Assembly (NCBI GenBank): GCA_000151295.1
Contig: GG745333.1
Location: 194,604 to 223,520, forward strand
DNA length: 28,917 nt
Direction: 5' to 3'
Origin: Allomyces macrogynus ATCC 38327
Lineage: Eukaryota; Blastocladiomycota; Blastocladiomycetes; Blastocladiales; Blastocladiaceae
This document shows positions 12,401 through 21,573 of this stretch, piece after piece. Under the pieces are notes generated by a model. That model was not told the origin of the DNA and did not search any database. It saw nothing but the letters and a program-made list of their open reading frames with translations. The position numbers and the translations under genes were made by a program. The first letter of the stretch is position 1, and every line of letters starts with the position of its first letter.

Positions 12401-13289
12401 ACGAGCGAGACCGAATTTATCTTTGGCGCGGCTGAGTCACGGACGACGTCGATTCGCGGGCAGGCGACGGCTGTGCCCGTGCAGGACCAGGACGGGCAGG
12501 TGATTGCCGTCATGGTCGTCACGTCGTTGTCGCAGTCGGCCGTGCAGCAAGAAGATATGGACGAGGTGAACAAGGTGGCCGAGGTGCTGGCGACGGCGCT
12601 ATCAAACGTGCGCAAGGCCAAGCCACGCAAGCGCGAGCTCGAGGCCGAGGCCATGGACGAGGAGGGCGAGCTGATTTTCGCCAAGTTTATGCTCGACCAG
12701 ATTCGCGACTCGATTAGCAAGTTGGACGCATCGGCAATTGCTGAGCTCAAGTCGTACAAGAAACCTCCAGTGCGGATCCCGATTTTGCTCGCGCTCTGTC
12801 CTTGAACGGGCTGACTTCCGACGTCGCATTATTGTAGCTCACGATCCACAAGGTGCTCAAGTGTCTCTGCTACCTGTTTGGCAAGACGCCCAAGCAAGTG
12901 CGACTGTGGAGCGACACGCTCAAGTTTATCAACATGGAGCTGCTCAAGCAAATGGTCGCGTACGACCCGACGGCCACGCAAAAGAAGGCCAAGTTTGTTC
13001 GGATCCGCAAGGTGCTCAAGAGTACGGTCGCGGTCTCCGTTCTCGGCATCGTGCGATCCGCTCACTGCCTGATTGCAACACAGCTATTCCGCACGGCGAT
13101 GTCAAGAAGCGCGGCAGTTTGCCGGCGCAAACAGTCTACGCGTGGCTCATCGTCTCGCTCGATTTGCGCGACAAAGCGGTCCAGGCGAGGAAACGCGCGC
13201 AGGGCGACTTGGCCAACAGCATGTCATCAAACGGCAACGAGACGGAGCCCGAGGGCGAGGACGACGAAGACCGTGATGACGAGGACTGA
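9469..13289 (+). CDS. EFCAB5: EFCAB5-like protein: Dpy-30-like helix pair, EF-hand, GAF-like domains, dynein-stalk-like C-terminus
   Basis: Proposed exons 9469-9478, 9558-10321, 10390-10500, 10568-12769, 12838-13021, 13084-13289, summing to 3477 nt (1158 residues). The tiny first exon is inferred, because the second frame has only a TTG. Domains in order: a Ser/Pro-rich region; a Dpy-30-like segment (YLVESTLPTVVLALERLL, then FDPIVWLAQFLFRNNPRYSN); a charged coiled coil (QEERERERERKRLL); an EF-hand loop DKDHSGILLSRD at about 524-535; two GAF-like domains (about 640-785 and 800-960, the first with VVVGLFDRSVMVLASSD and FVPVKSAAGEVIGVVQVDV); a C-terminal region resembling the dynein heavy-chain stalk (AELKSYKKPP, KVLKCLCYLFGKTP, MVAYDP); and an acidic tail. 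This order matches animal EFCAB5 as I know it. Members are associated with flagella and sperm, so a role in zoospore motility is likely but inferred. Confidence 0.72.
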
Positions 13290-13639
13290 TGGGCACGTCA
13301 GGGACTGGAGGAGTAGACTGGTGGATGCGGCACTGGTGCAAAAATAGATGTCTTTTAAGCATTACTGGTTTGCACGACAACGGAACCAATGCTGTGTCGA
13401 TGACTTCTTCATTGTGCCGGCTGTCGTGATCGGTTGCCTGGCCGACTGTCTTCCTTTGGAGGACAGGGTGGTGATTTTGACAAGGACGCCGCTCTGACAT
13501 TGCCATGTACAGTTGATCAGGCTTCTTATCCCTTGTTGGCTCTTCTCGTCGTCGTCCCTGACCAGGATTCCTCAACGGCGACGACGTTTGCACTGATCAC
13601 TCACTTGCTCGCCGACAATACCCCGAATGACCTACTGCA
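13290..13639. other. Intergenic, promoter of the RBBP4/HAT2 gene
   Basis: 350 nt between same-strand genes. Nothing coding is supported. The left end presumably holds the EFCAB5-like 3' UTR, including AAAATAGATGTCTTTT near 13341; the right end holds the promoter of the next gene. Confidence 0.5.
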
Positions 13640-15710
13640 ATGCCAACCGATAGAAATACCCGTATGGATTCCGCCCCGTCATTCTTTCAAACGTGCTGGT
13701 CATGGTCGACAACCACGGCGCTCAAGCAGTGACAGAGTGGCCCGTTCCTGTTGAGGACCAGCGGATCAATTTTGTGCTGACTTCTTGGCTCTTCTCCACC
13801 GGTATCGGGTGTAGGTTCTCGCCGCCGGCAACCCAAGAAGCCGGTGGGCCCCCCACGCGACGAAGACGAAGTCGCTGACAACGTCGGGGACGAACCGATG
13901 GCCCAAGACGTCGAGGAGCCCGAAGAGGTCGAAGACCGTGTGATCCAGCATGAACACCGCGTCTGGAAGCGGCACATGCCGCTCCTCTACGATCTGTTCG
14001 TCCCGCACTGCCTCGATTGGCCGAGTTTGACGGTGCAGTGGCTGCCGAAGGTGGAAGAGTACGCGCGGCTCACGGTCCACGTTGTCGTGAAATTGATTTG
14101 AGCAGCGCACTAACCAAATGTGGCGTCGTTTCGTGGGATTAGGTACGACGGGCGCGACTATGTGACGCAAGACGTGCTTTTGGGCACCAACACGTCGAAC
14201 CTCGAGCCCGACTACATTTGCATCGCGACGGTGCAGTTGCCGCGGGGGGACATGGACGACAACGGGCGCAAGTTTGACGACGAGCGTGGAGGTGCGCCGA
14301 ATGGACCACTTGATCGAGCGCCTGGTCGCGACTCACACCAAGAGTCCGTCGAAACAGAGATCGCGGGGTATGGCGCCGTCGAGGGGAAAGTATCGGTCAA
14401 GCAGCGCATCCCGCACCGTGGCGAGATCAACCGGTGCGGCTCTGTTTTCGTATTGTGGCGCTGGGTCAGCTCGACTGATGCCTGATGCGCTGTTCGATCA
14501 CTAGCGCGCGCTACATGCCACAGCGCTCAATGATGATTGCGACCAAGACCGTTTCCGGCGACGTGCACCTTTACGACCGAAGCAAGTTTCCGTCGCAGCC
14601 GAACCCGAACAGGCTCGACTACACACCGACGTTGCGGCTCTCGGGTCACTCAGAGGAAGGGTTCGTGTCCGTGTTTGATTGCTTTCCGTGATTTTGAACT
14701 GACCGAGCAATTTCTTGATCTGTCGCGTCTGCAGTTACGGCTTGTCATGGTCGACTGTGACCGAGGGCCATTTGTTGAGCTCGTCTCAGGATGCGACGAT
14801 TTGTCATTGGTATGGTGCTCGCTCGTCGGAAGCTTTGCTCCTCTATTAGCCAGTCTGATCGTCTTTAGCACCATCATAGGGACATCAACGCACCGCCCAC
14901 CGAGCCTTCCGCAAAGCGTTCCCGGAAATCAGCGGCCAGCAGCACCCAAGCAACGAGTTCGGTGCACCCGCTGCGCGTGTACCGCGGACACTCGTCCGTG
15001 GTTGGGGTGCGTCGGTTTCCGTCGGTCATGTGCAAATATACCTGCTCCAAGCTGACCATGCTAACCTCCCTCCCTTCCTCGCGTAGGACGTGTCGTGGTG
15101 CGACCACGAAGCCGACACGTTCGCATCGGTTGGCGACGACCGCCAACTGCTCGTCTGGGACGCGCGCCGGCCCGAAGCACCTGGTCAAGCCAAGCCGCGG
15201 GCCCATACGCACGCGATCAATGCCGTCGCATTCCACGCGCACGTTCCCCACCTGCTTGCGACGGGCGGGAGCGACCACACGGTGTGCGTGTGGGACCGGC
15301 GGCAAATGGCGCAACCGACGCACACATTCAGCGGCGCGCATGTGGCCGACGTGACGCAGGTCAGCTGGAGCCCGCACCACGCGGACGTGCTCATGTCAGC
15401 CGGTGCCGACCGGCGCGTCATGGTGTGGGACCTGAATGCCGGCGCCAGCGGCGCGTCGGACGTGTCGTCCGCGGCGACGGCCAATGGGCGCAAGAAGGAG
15501 GAACAGGAGTGCGACGCGATCCCAGAGCTCATGTTTATTCACGGCGGGCATTCGGACCGTGTTTCCGACGCGGCGTGGAACCCGGTCATGCCGTGGGTCG
15601 TCGTGTCGGCGTCCGAGGACAATGTGTTGCAGGTGTGGCAAATGGCGGGTCTGCTCAGGAGCGGTGTGGCGGATGCCGCGGCGGGCGCGGCGTCCGGTTC
15701 AACGGAGTAA
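13640..15710 (+). CDS. HAT2: RBBP4/Hat2/Msi1-family WD40 histone chaperone
   Basis: Eight exons: 13640-13661, 13815-14058, 14143-14291, 14358-14433, 14505-14660, 14735-14809, 14880-15006, 15087-15710. They sum to 1473 nt, 490 residues. The N-terminal helix ([17 protein letters not shown]) and [12 protein letters not shown] are the histone H4-binding signature. WD repeats follow ([71 protein letters not shown]), then [17 protein letters not shown] and [17 protein letters not shown]. The family chaperones H3-H4 in HAT1, CAF-1, Rpd3/HDAC and Polycomb-type complexes. Extra here are a basic Ser-rich insert in the fourth-repeat region ([16 protein letters not shown]), an acidic N-terminal stretch and a short Ala/Gly tail. 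Which paralogue (Hat2, Msi1/Cac3 or Rbbp4) cannot be settled from one copy. Exon 1 (MPTDRNT) is inferred from frame. Confidence 0.93.
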
Positions 15711-16166
15711 AAAAAACAACGTTTTGCACGACCTCTCCACCCGAATTTGGAGTGAAATTCGCAGCTGGACGGCAGCAATTTGGAACGCGACGCGACGACG
15801 CAACATTTACTGAGGCCGGCCTGCTGCTGGAGCGGTTCCATGGGGCTGCTGTGGCGGTCCCTGGCAACGCGGCAGACCACCTTCACGTGGTAAGAACGCA
15901 TTTCTCGCCTCGACGTGATCGAACCGCACCGCCAAGTTCCTCGCGGATTACGAGCACGACGACGACGACAACCACGACGACGCGCGACGACCACGGCAAA
16001 AACCTCACGAGCGACGAACTGTGCAACTCAGCACAGACGCTCCTTGCCAACCGCGTTTCTCGGCACCGCCATCCAGCCCACCCGACCCAGTTTTTTCGCC
16101 CCAGCTCCAACCCATCGTCTCCAATACCCCCCCCCCCCCCCCTCCCACACACACACACGTGCGCGC
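15711..16166. other. Intergenic and 5' UTR with simple repeats
   Basis: Between the RBBP4-like stop and the next ATG. The TAA is followed at once by a run of A residues. Simple sequence includes CGA/ACGACG trinucleotide tracts near 15956-15990, 16 C residues at 16127-16142 and a CA dinucleotide run at 16146-16158. No coding sequence is supported. Confidence 0.6.
16127..16158. repeat. Poly-C run followed by CA microsatellite
   Basis: C16 (16127-16142), a CTCCC link and a CA run of about 13 nt (16146-16158), ending 8 nt before the next start codon. In a 5' leader these are likely length-polymorphic. Confidence 0.85.
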
Positions 16167-16360
16167 ATGGGCTCAATGACACCAAGAAGCGGCCAGGAGT
16201 CGCACCCAGAGGCATCCTCGTCGCCGCGACGCGCCGCGGGCCGGCCGGGATCCACGCCCACTTCCTCCAAAGCCGGTCAAGCTGCCGATGCGACCCGCTC
16301 CGGCATGAAACCCAAGCCGAAATCTGCTAAAAAGTCACCCGTCAAGAAGCCATCTGAAGG
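16167..16360 (+). CDS. N-terminus of a basic Ser/Pro/Lys-rich protein, cut by assembly gap
   Basis: The frame opens at ATG 16167 and stays open for 64 codons until the run of N. The visible part is low-complexity and disordered: MGSMTPRSGQESHPEASSS, then Arg/Gly/Pro, then Lys-rich MKPKPKSAKKSPVKKPSE. The Lys-Ser-Pro-Val repeats resemble tails of chromatin or nucleolar proteins, but there is no domain to name. The gene continues into or beyond the gap. Sequence past the gap is compositionally different and should not be assumed to belong to it. Confidence 0.55.
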
Positions 16361-16460
16361 NNNNNNNNNNNNNNNNNNNNNNNNNNNNNNNNNNNNNNNN
16401 NNNNNNNNNNNNNNNNNNNNNNNNNNNNNNNNNNNNNNNNNNNNNNNNNNNNNNNNNNNN
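16361..16460. other. Assembly gap (100 N)
   Basis: Exactly 100 N, the usual placeholder for a scaffold gap of unknown size. GC-rich gene sequence lies on the left and AT-richer sequence on the right, so order and distance across it are not proven by the sequence. Confidence 0.99.
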
Positions 16461-17466
16461 GTGGGGTCACATTGCTAGCCCAGATTTAATGAGCGGTAAG
16501 CACAACATAGCATCATCACTTCGTTCAGCATCGATTTTGGCAGTTGAGAATGTCACCAGTGCCATGAGCACAATCCAAAATCGATTGATCACACAGGCAG
16601 TGTGTGGTTAGCTAGGACAGTTAGAGCAGAATGCAGCTGCGACTTGCCCACTGCATTTCGCCATCAACACGCTAATATTGTTGCTTCGCTGAATGGCTTG
16701 AACGGTCAATTATGCGGCCAGAACCATGAGGGGACTGGTTTGAAAAGTTTGTGAGTGCTGAACATGAAAAGGTGCAGGAAACCAGGAAGAGTTCAACTTG
16801 ACTCCCTACAATGCCTGGCCAGGTCTGAGGACCCAACAACGCTCTCGCCAAATGAAAGATAAAGATCAAGAGTGAAGTTGTGGCGTTGGTTGACACATTG
16901 GGCGTGGAAAGCTTAATCGCTGGTATTGTCAGTGCTGTCAGTGCCACTGGAAGTGGCTACTGTCCTCAAGGCGAAAATGTACTTTTTGAGCGAACATCGC
17001 TTGCTTTCTCCCACCTGCAGTGGTAATGATTGAATGTGCCTCACACTTTGTTGAAAATCTGTTCTTGAAATCGGTCTGGTCAGTTGTTCAGAACTGCACA
17101 TGCTGCACAGCTGTCACTTTGATGCAGTTGCACAATTGCTCCTTTGTTGACTCGAACGTGTCAACACAATGGTTGCGACTTGCAGTGAAATGTCAAATCT
17201 TCGTGACTGCATCGCAACTCACCAAGCCCAAGAACCTGCTGCCTCGGCTCACTCTATCCTGCTGCATTCGATTATACGCATGAGTGTACGCGTGCTGCCC
17301 ACTTTGGACCCGCCTGACCATGCTTGGTGCTCAACCTGTTGCTTCTTGCCCAGGAGCCACCTCACTCACGGTTTCTCGTGGGGCTTGTCTAACTGGTGGA
17401 CAGGAAACTAGGCATGCTTGTGGTGTTTTCCCTGTCCAACGCTGGCTATATGTTCAATCGTGTTAA
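16461..17466. other. AT-richer sequence, no intact gene
   Basis: Composition drops visibly in GC compared with the genes on the left, with long TTG/CAC-rich text and scattered stops in all frames. Short ORFs exist on both strands (16672-16947 minus; 17169-17411 plus) but none shows a convincing domain. It may be the eroded 5' half of the leucine-rich pseudogene that follows. Confidence 0.5.
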
Positions 17467-18982
17467 TTGTTGGCTGGACGTAAATTCTGGTCCCAAAACC
17501 TCCAAATTGGCTCCCACACTCTCCTTTCTTCTTTCAAGCCCATCAATCCCACGACATCCAAAAATGGCGCGGATGCTTTCTGTTACCGTGCATTGGATCC
17601 GTTTTGTGCGCTTGGTCAGCGAAAACAAGATCGATTCCTGGAAATTGAGATTTCCAGTGCCAGTGCAGATGTTTACAGGACTGGGCCACATGCTCAAATT
17701 GTTATCAATGATTCTGAGCATGGTCAAGTAAAACCACTGCTGCGGCTCCTGTTCTCGCCAGCCTTGAGGTTCTGAAGCTCAATTATTCTGGAGGAAAAGG
17801 CGCGGTTCTGTTGCCTTCACAACTATTGCAGATTATGGCCATGCCACGACTCCTGAGCATTGATGCTATTGTCCTGAATGATTTGATGCTGAAAGATTGG
17901 CCATGGACTTGTGAAAAGCATTGGTTCACTCTGAACACATTGCTGCTGTGTCGCCACTTGGTCAATGTGCTGTCCTTGTTGCATTTCTTCACTTTTCTCT
18001 GCTGGATTACATTCACTTCCTTGAAATGGCGCATGTCAACATCCTGCACAGACACGCCAAGGAATCTCTTATCGTTTACCTGCCATGCCTCAGTGTGCTC
18101 TCCATTGTACCCAAGGAATAAGATGAAGATGTCCATACGATGAATTATGGGGACATCAGCCTCATCCCTGCATGGAGTGCAGGCCAGATGTGATGGTTTT
18201 CATCAATCTCTGATTGTATGCCCCATATCTGTGCAGGTGTGGACAGCCATCATGGTTAAATGGGAGCATGGGCTCTCACATCTGACACTGACCAAAGTCT
18301 CAATGCTTAGTTCAAACTGGAATGATCTTGCTGGGGGCATCGACTTGCCACACCTCACTCACTTGAGTTTGACAGTCTATCCAGACTCTTGGCCCTTGGA
18401 GGCTACCTGTCACTATGTAAGCAGAATGTGGACACTGACCATGCTGTGGTCGCTCTACATTCACGAGTACCAGATTCATGTGGATGCAGTGGCCAATCTG
18501 ACGCGCATTCCGCTCATCACTCGCATATCTTGGACCCTTGAGCACTCTCATTACTCTCCATTGGAACTGCTTACTGAGAATTGCTCAGAGGTGACGCTCA
18601 TCTATGGGCCATCCAGCTGTGACAGTTGGTCAGTATTGTCCGGTTCGCATCTGAAGGGGACGCTGGCAAAGTGCATTCTCGCCATTCCACAAGATGTCGC
18701 GAATTTGGACCCTGCCCTGGTCAAGGAGGCGGTGCTGTGGGCGGTGTGTAGCTGCATTCCAGAGATGCATATACAGGTGCAAGTCCCAGTGCAAATTGAC
18801 GTATTGCCAAGACATAGGAACTTGCTGCGGATCTTGGTCGAGAGTCTGATGACATTGGTATAAAGCTTGTGGTTGATGAGGTGGATGAGGATCACAAGAG
18901 CTATTTGGGGGAAGGGAGCAATGTGGAGGAAGGGCAGAAGAGGAGATGGCAAGCAAGGAGAAGGGTGACAAAGCCTGAATGA
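17467..18982 (+). pseudogene. Decayed leucine-rich-repeat (F-box/LRR-type) gene
   Basis: Protein-like sequence continues on the plus strand but jumps between frames at least four times. Pieces in order: RFLEIEISSASADVYRTGP; SLEVLKLNYSGGKGAVLLPS and MPRLLSIDAIVLNDL; YIHFLEMAHVNILHRHAKES; then a 238-codon frame (18147-18863) with LSHLTLTKVSMLSS, LPHLTHLSLTVYPDSWPLE and LWSLYIHEY. The final tail switches frame to KLVVDEVDEDHKSYLGEG and a basic end, with stop at 18980-18982. The spacing of Leu in LxxLxLxx units is that of irregular leucine-rich repeats common in large expanded fungal F-box/LRR families. Frame changes without good splice sites argue for decay. No F-box is visible; it may be in the damaged upstream part or in the gap. 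Confidence 0.6.
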
Positions 18983-20830
18983 GTCTATTGGATTGTTGCT
19001 GCTTGAGGAAGCATGCGCACAACCTCCAGGCAGCTGGTTTGAAGAATGATTGATTTGGGCATCTCCTGTTGGGAAAGGTGAGACTTTGAGCAACATGACA
19101 CGTTCCTTCAGATTCATGAAGTTTGATGTCTAGCTGAGGGTCAAATCTTTGTCAAAACTATGTGCGCATGCACTGCACTGCACAAGCTGATTTCAAGATT
19201 TGCTGGTTGCACAAAGTTTTGGATGTGGACCATGGCTGCATGTGCCAGGTTCTGCTGTATCATAGCAGCACTGAATGCAAAGAATGGCCAACCCACACAT
19301 TTTTTGACAATGTTTATTTGATGGTCATGGCTCCTGTGATATGTATTTGTTTGCAACACTAAACTGCCTCCCCTGTCAACCTCTGTGGGTGGTGCTGTCC
19401 CTGCCCAAACGGTATGGCGTGGCCCAGGTCCACAGATGTTGCTGGCTCAACTCTCCCGCCAACTCTCCCGCCAACTCTCCTGACCGCGCAATGCTGGTGC
19501 CATTTTTCGTGCAAGGCACAATACTTTTTGGGCTGCGTGCTGCCAAATGGGCCCTGAAGTGCCTCAGCAACTGCCAGCAGCTGGAGGTATATTGTGAAAC
19601 CAAAACCCAAATATCAAACAAATCGAACACGAGGACTGCCATAGTAGAACGTGGGCGATTTGCTGACTTGTAGCATTTAAACGAAGTGGGGACAAGGTCA
19701 TGAAGGAAACTAACTATCCGCTTTTGTTTTGCGGAGCTTGAAGGTCACAAGTGGAAACGTCCATGTACTGCATTTGGACGCCAGGTCAAACTTGTCGCTG
19801 TGGCACCTCTTGGTATAATGCTTCCCATTGAAGACATTGCAACTTGACAGAATCAGGTCGCAAACCCACTGGTTTCGGCGGACCGGGCAAATGTCGCAAC
19901 AAGTGTCATTCATCGCGGCAAAAGTGACCAGAAAGCCCAGCAAAGAAAGCTACAGCATCATGGAACAGCGAGATGTGGCAGCAGCAGTGGCGCTTCTCTG
20001 CAATCAGGGACAGCTGCAGCGAGGTATCTTGAGTAGCAACAGCAACAACACTCTTCAAACTCTAATGGGCGTCTTTGGCGTCATCATTGCGCGAGGTGCG
20101 CTGATCGCGGGACGGCGCTGCTTCTGCGGCTTTGCCGCACCTTCCAAGTGTCCTGATAATCAAGAGTGGCCAGATCGCGGCTGTGAGGGAAGCGAGGTGC
20201 GCCGAAGTTGGAATGCCAACCGCAGTCGAGCTGGTGGTCGTGTCCGATGAAAACCTCGCGTCGGTTGGCGGTCGTGTGTTGAAAGGTGATCATCGTGTCA
20301 AGATGTGATGCTTGTTGATTCCTTTGGTCTATGTATGTCAGCCAATCTCCGACCGACAAATTGACAAGCAGCTCCCATATTTCAGGCACAAATGACTAAA
20401 ACAAGTGATTGTGCCTCCCGTAAAAGATGGACAATCAACAAATGAATAAACTGATGTGATAAGACCGCCCAGTCGTGATGCACGAGCGACGGTTTGAAGG
20501 CAAACACAGACTGGAACAGAACGAAAATGTCACAGGAACGAGCATGCTGAGCCTAAACCAGGACTCGAAGAGCAACGGTAACAGCATGATCGAGGTATTG
20601 AACGAATTCTGGGAAATGAGCTTGTGGAGGCGTCAGAACAGGCGAAGAAGAGCCACCCAGCGCAAGGGGACGATGTTAGCAGCAAAAGACAATCCCGGTG
20701 TCGGAAATCCGGCCCAAACTGTCGGAACAAGTGAGATACAACCATCAAATAAATCTACGTTGGATACCGGCTGCAAGCGGTTCAAAGCGAGCAGTCGGTC
20801 CTTGCGCGGATCATGACGCCCTGCAGCATG
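18983..20830. other. Long region without a supported gene
   Basis: The AT-rich character continues to about 19.68 kb and then gives way to intermediate composition. Open frames of 60-140 codons exist (19341-19673, 19828-20250 and 20475-20816 on the plus strand) but have no recognisable domain, good start context or splice partners. AATAAA hexamers occur on the plus strand at 20445-20450 and 20748-20753, with no clear gene ending just before them. I see a short tandem repeat (next entry) and nothing else. Confidence 0.45.
19449..19484 (+). repeat. Three-copy 12-bp tandem repeat
   Basis: The unit AACTCTCCCGCC is present twice exactly (19449-19460, 19461-19472) and a third time with two changes (19473-19484). 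In the plus frame it encodes Asn-Ser-Pro-Ala units. It is probably replication slippage. Confidence 0.85.
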
Positions 20831-21283
20831 TCATGCATAGAGGGCGCGACGCGACAGAATGATCAAACGGAACGGATTCGCGACGGAACCCCGGACGATG
20901 CATGCCCTCGACGTGAGCGTCGCCTCACGCTTTTCCAACGTTCTCCACAGCTCTTCAAACTGCTCGGGCATCGCCAAACGGAAGGAAAGAACGGCGAGCA
21001 TCCGGGAGAGATGCTGCCGGTAATGAATCGCGAGGTCGCCATTGAGTTGCAACTCGCTCGGCGGCAATTGAATGACGAGAGCGACATGCAGCACCGTCTG
21101 ACCCGTCCACCACACATAGATCCGGAACGGGCGACCCTCGTCCTCCTCCACGTCGCCCGGCCACGGCGAGCAGCGCCGATGCAGCGAGTTGGGGAGCGTG
21201 GATTTGGCATCAAGTTGATGGGAAGGGCGTCGCTCGAGTGTGATCGAGCGAGAACTGTGACGGTGAAAGAGGGTGGACGCATC
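20831..21283 (-). CDS. C-terminal exon of an uncharacterised protein
   Basis: The minus frame is open from just after a TGA (21284-21286) to the stop at 20831-20833. There is no ATG before the conserved-looking part, so this is an exon rather than a whole gene. The last 105 residues look like a folded domain: RPFRIYVWWTGQTVLHVALV, then QLPPSELQLNGDLAIHY, RMLAVLSFRLAMPEQFEELW and a C-terminus ending LIILSRRALYA. The upstream part is basic and less protein-like. An adjacent minus frame (about 21360-21300, EYRAVRELKEWKLLDPRSS) may be an earlier exon, but I could not find a clean junction. GC-rich codon use matches the housekeeping genes, unlike the AT-rich block to the left. Family not recognised. 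Confidence 0.5.
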   Translation of the reverse strand, partial: DASTLFHRHSSRSITLERRPSHQLDAKSTLPNSLHRRCSPWPGDVEEDEGRPFRIYVWWTGQTVLHVALVIQLPPSELQLNGDLAIHYRQHLSRMLAVLSFRLAMPEQFEELWRTLEKREATLTSRACIVRGSVANPFRLIILSRRALYA

Positions 21284-21373
21284 TCAGACAATGAGCTTCG
21301 AGGGTCAAGCAACTTCCACTCTTTCAATTCTCGCACGGCGCGGTACTCGATGATTGCCAGGACGAAATGATGG

Positions 21374-21379
21374 TTTATT
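21374..21379 (-). terminator. Possible polyadenylation signal of the Axl2-like gene
   Basis: TTTATT on the plus strand reads AATAAA on the minus strand, about 195 nt past the stop of the Axl2-like gene. The intervening 21380-21573 stretch shows no coding signal. It is the only canonical hexamer I noted suitably placed behind a gene here, and could be chance. Confidence 0.35.
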
Positions 21380-21573
21380 TACAGGGTGCCAAGATACGAT
21401 GCCGATGGTGACGATGCGGAGAGAAAACCCGATCGATCCTACGCGAATGATTAATCGAACGAAACGAACGAAACCAAAGAAAAGGCCTCCAAGTTCGACC
21501 CCACCCCAGTCCTACCTCCAACCGTCCCTGCCCACTTCTCCTGATCCAGTTCCGCACACACACTCTCTCTTCA

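Noticed and set aside
14120..14485. Unspliced reading through the RBBP4/HAT2 introns
   Set aside because: The open frame continues in places, but splicing restores [15 protein letters not shown] and EINRARYMPQ, matching the family; the unspliced insert does not.
15950..15990. CGA/ACGACG-rich repetitive stretch considered as a CRISPR-like or satellite repeat
   Set aside because: Simple trinucleotide repeat without spacers or unit structure; eukaryotic context.
15095..16330. 411-codon plus-strand ORF
   Set aside because: Out of frame with the WD40 exon, which has unmistakable repeats; it continues through intergenic simple repeats.
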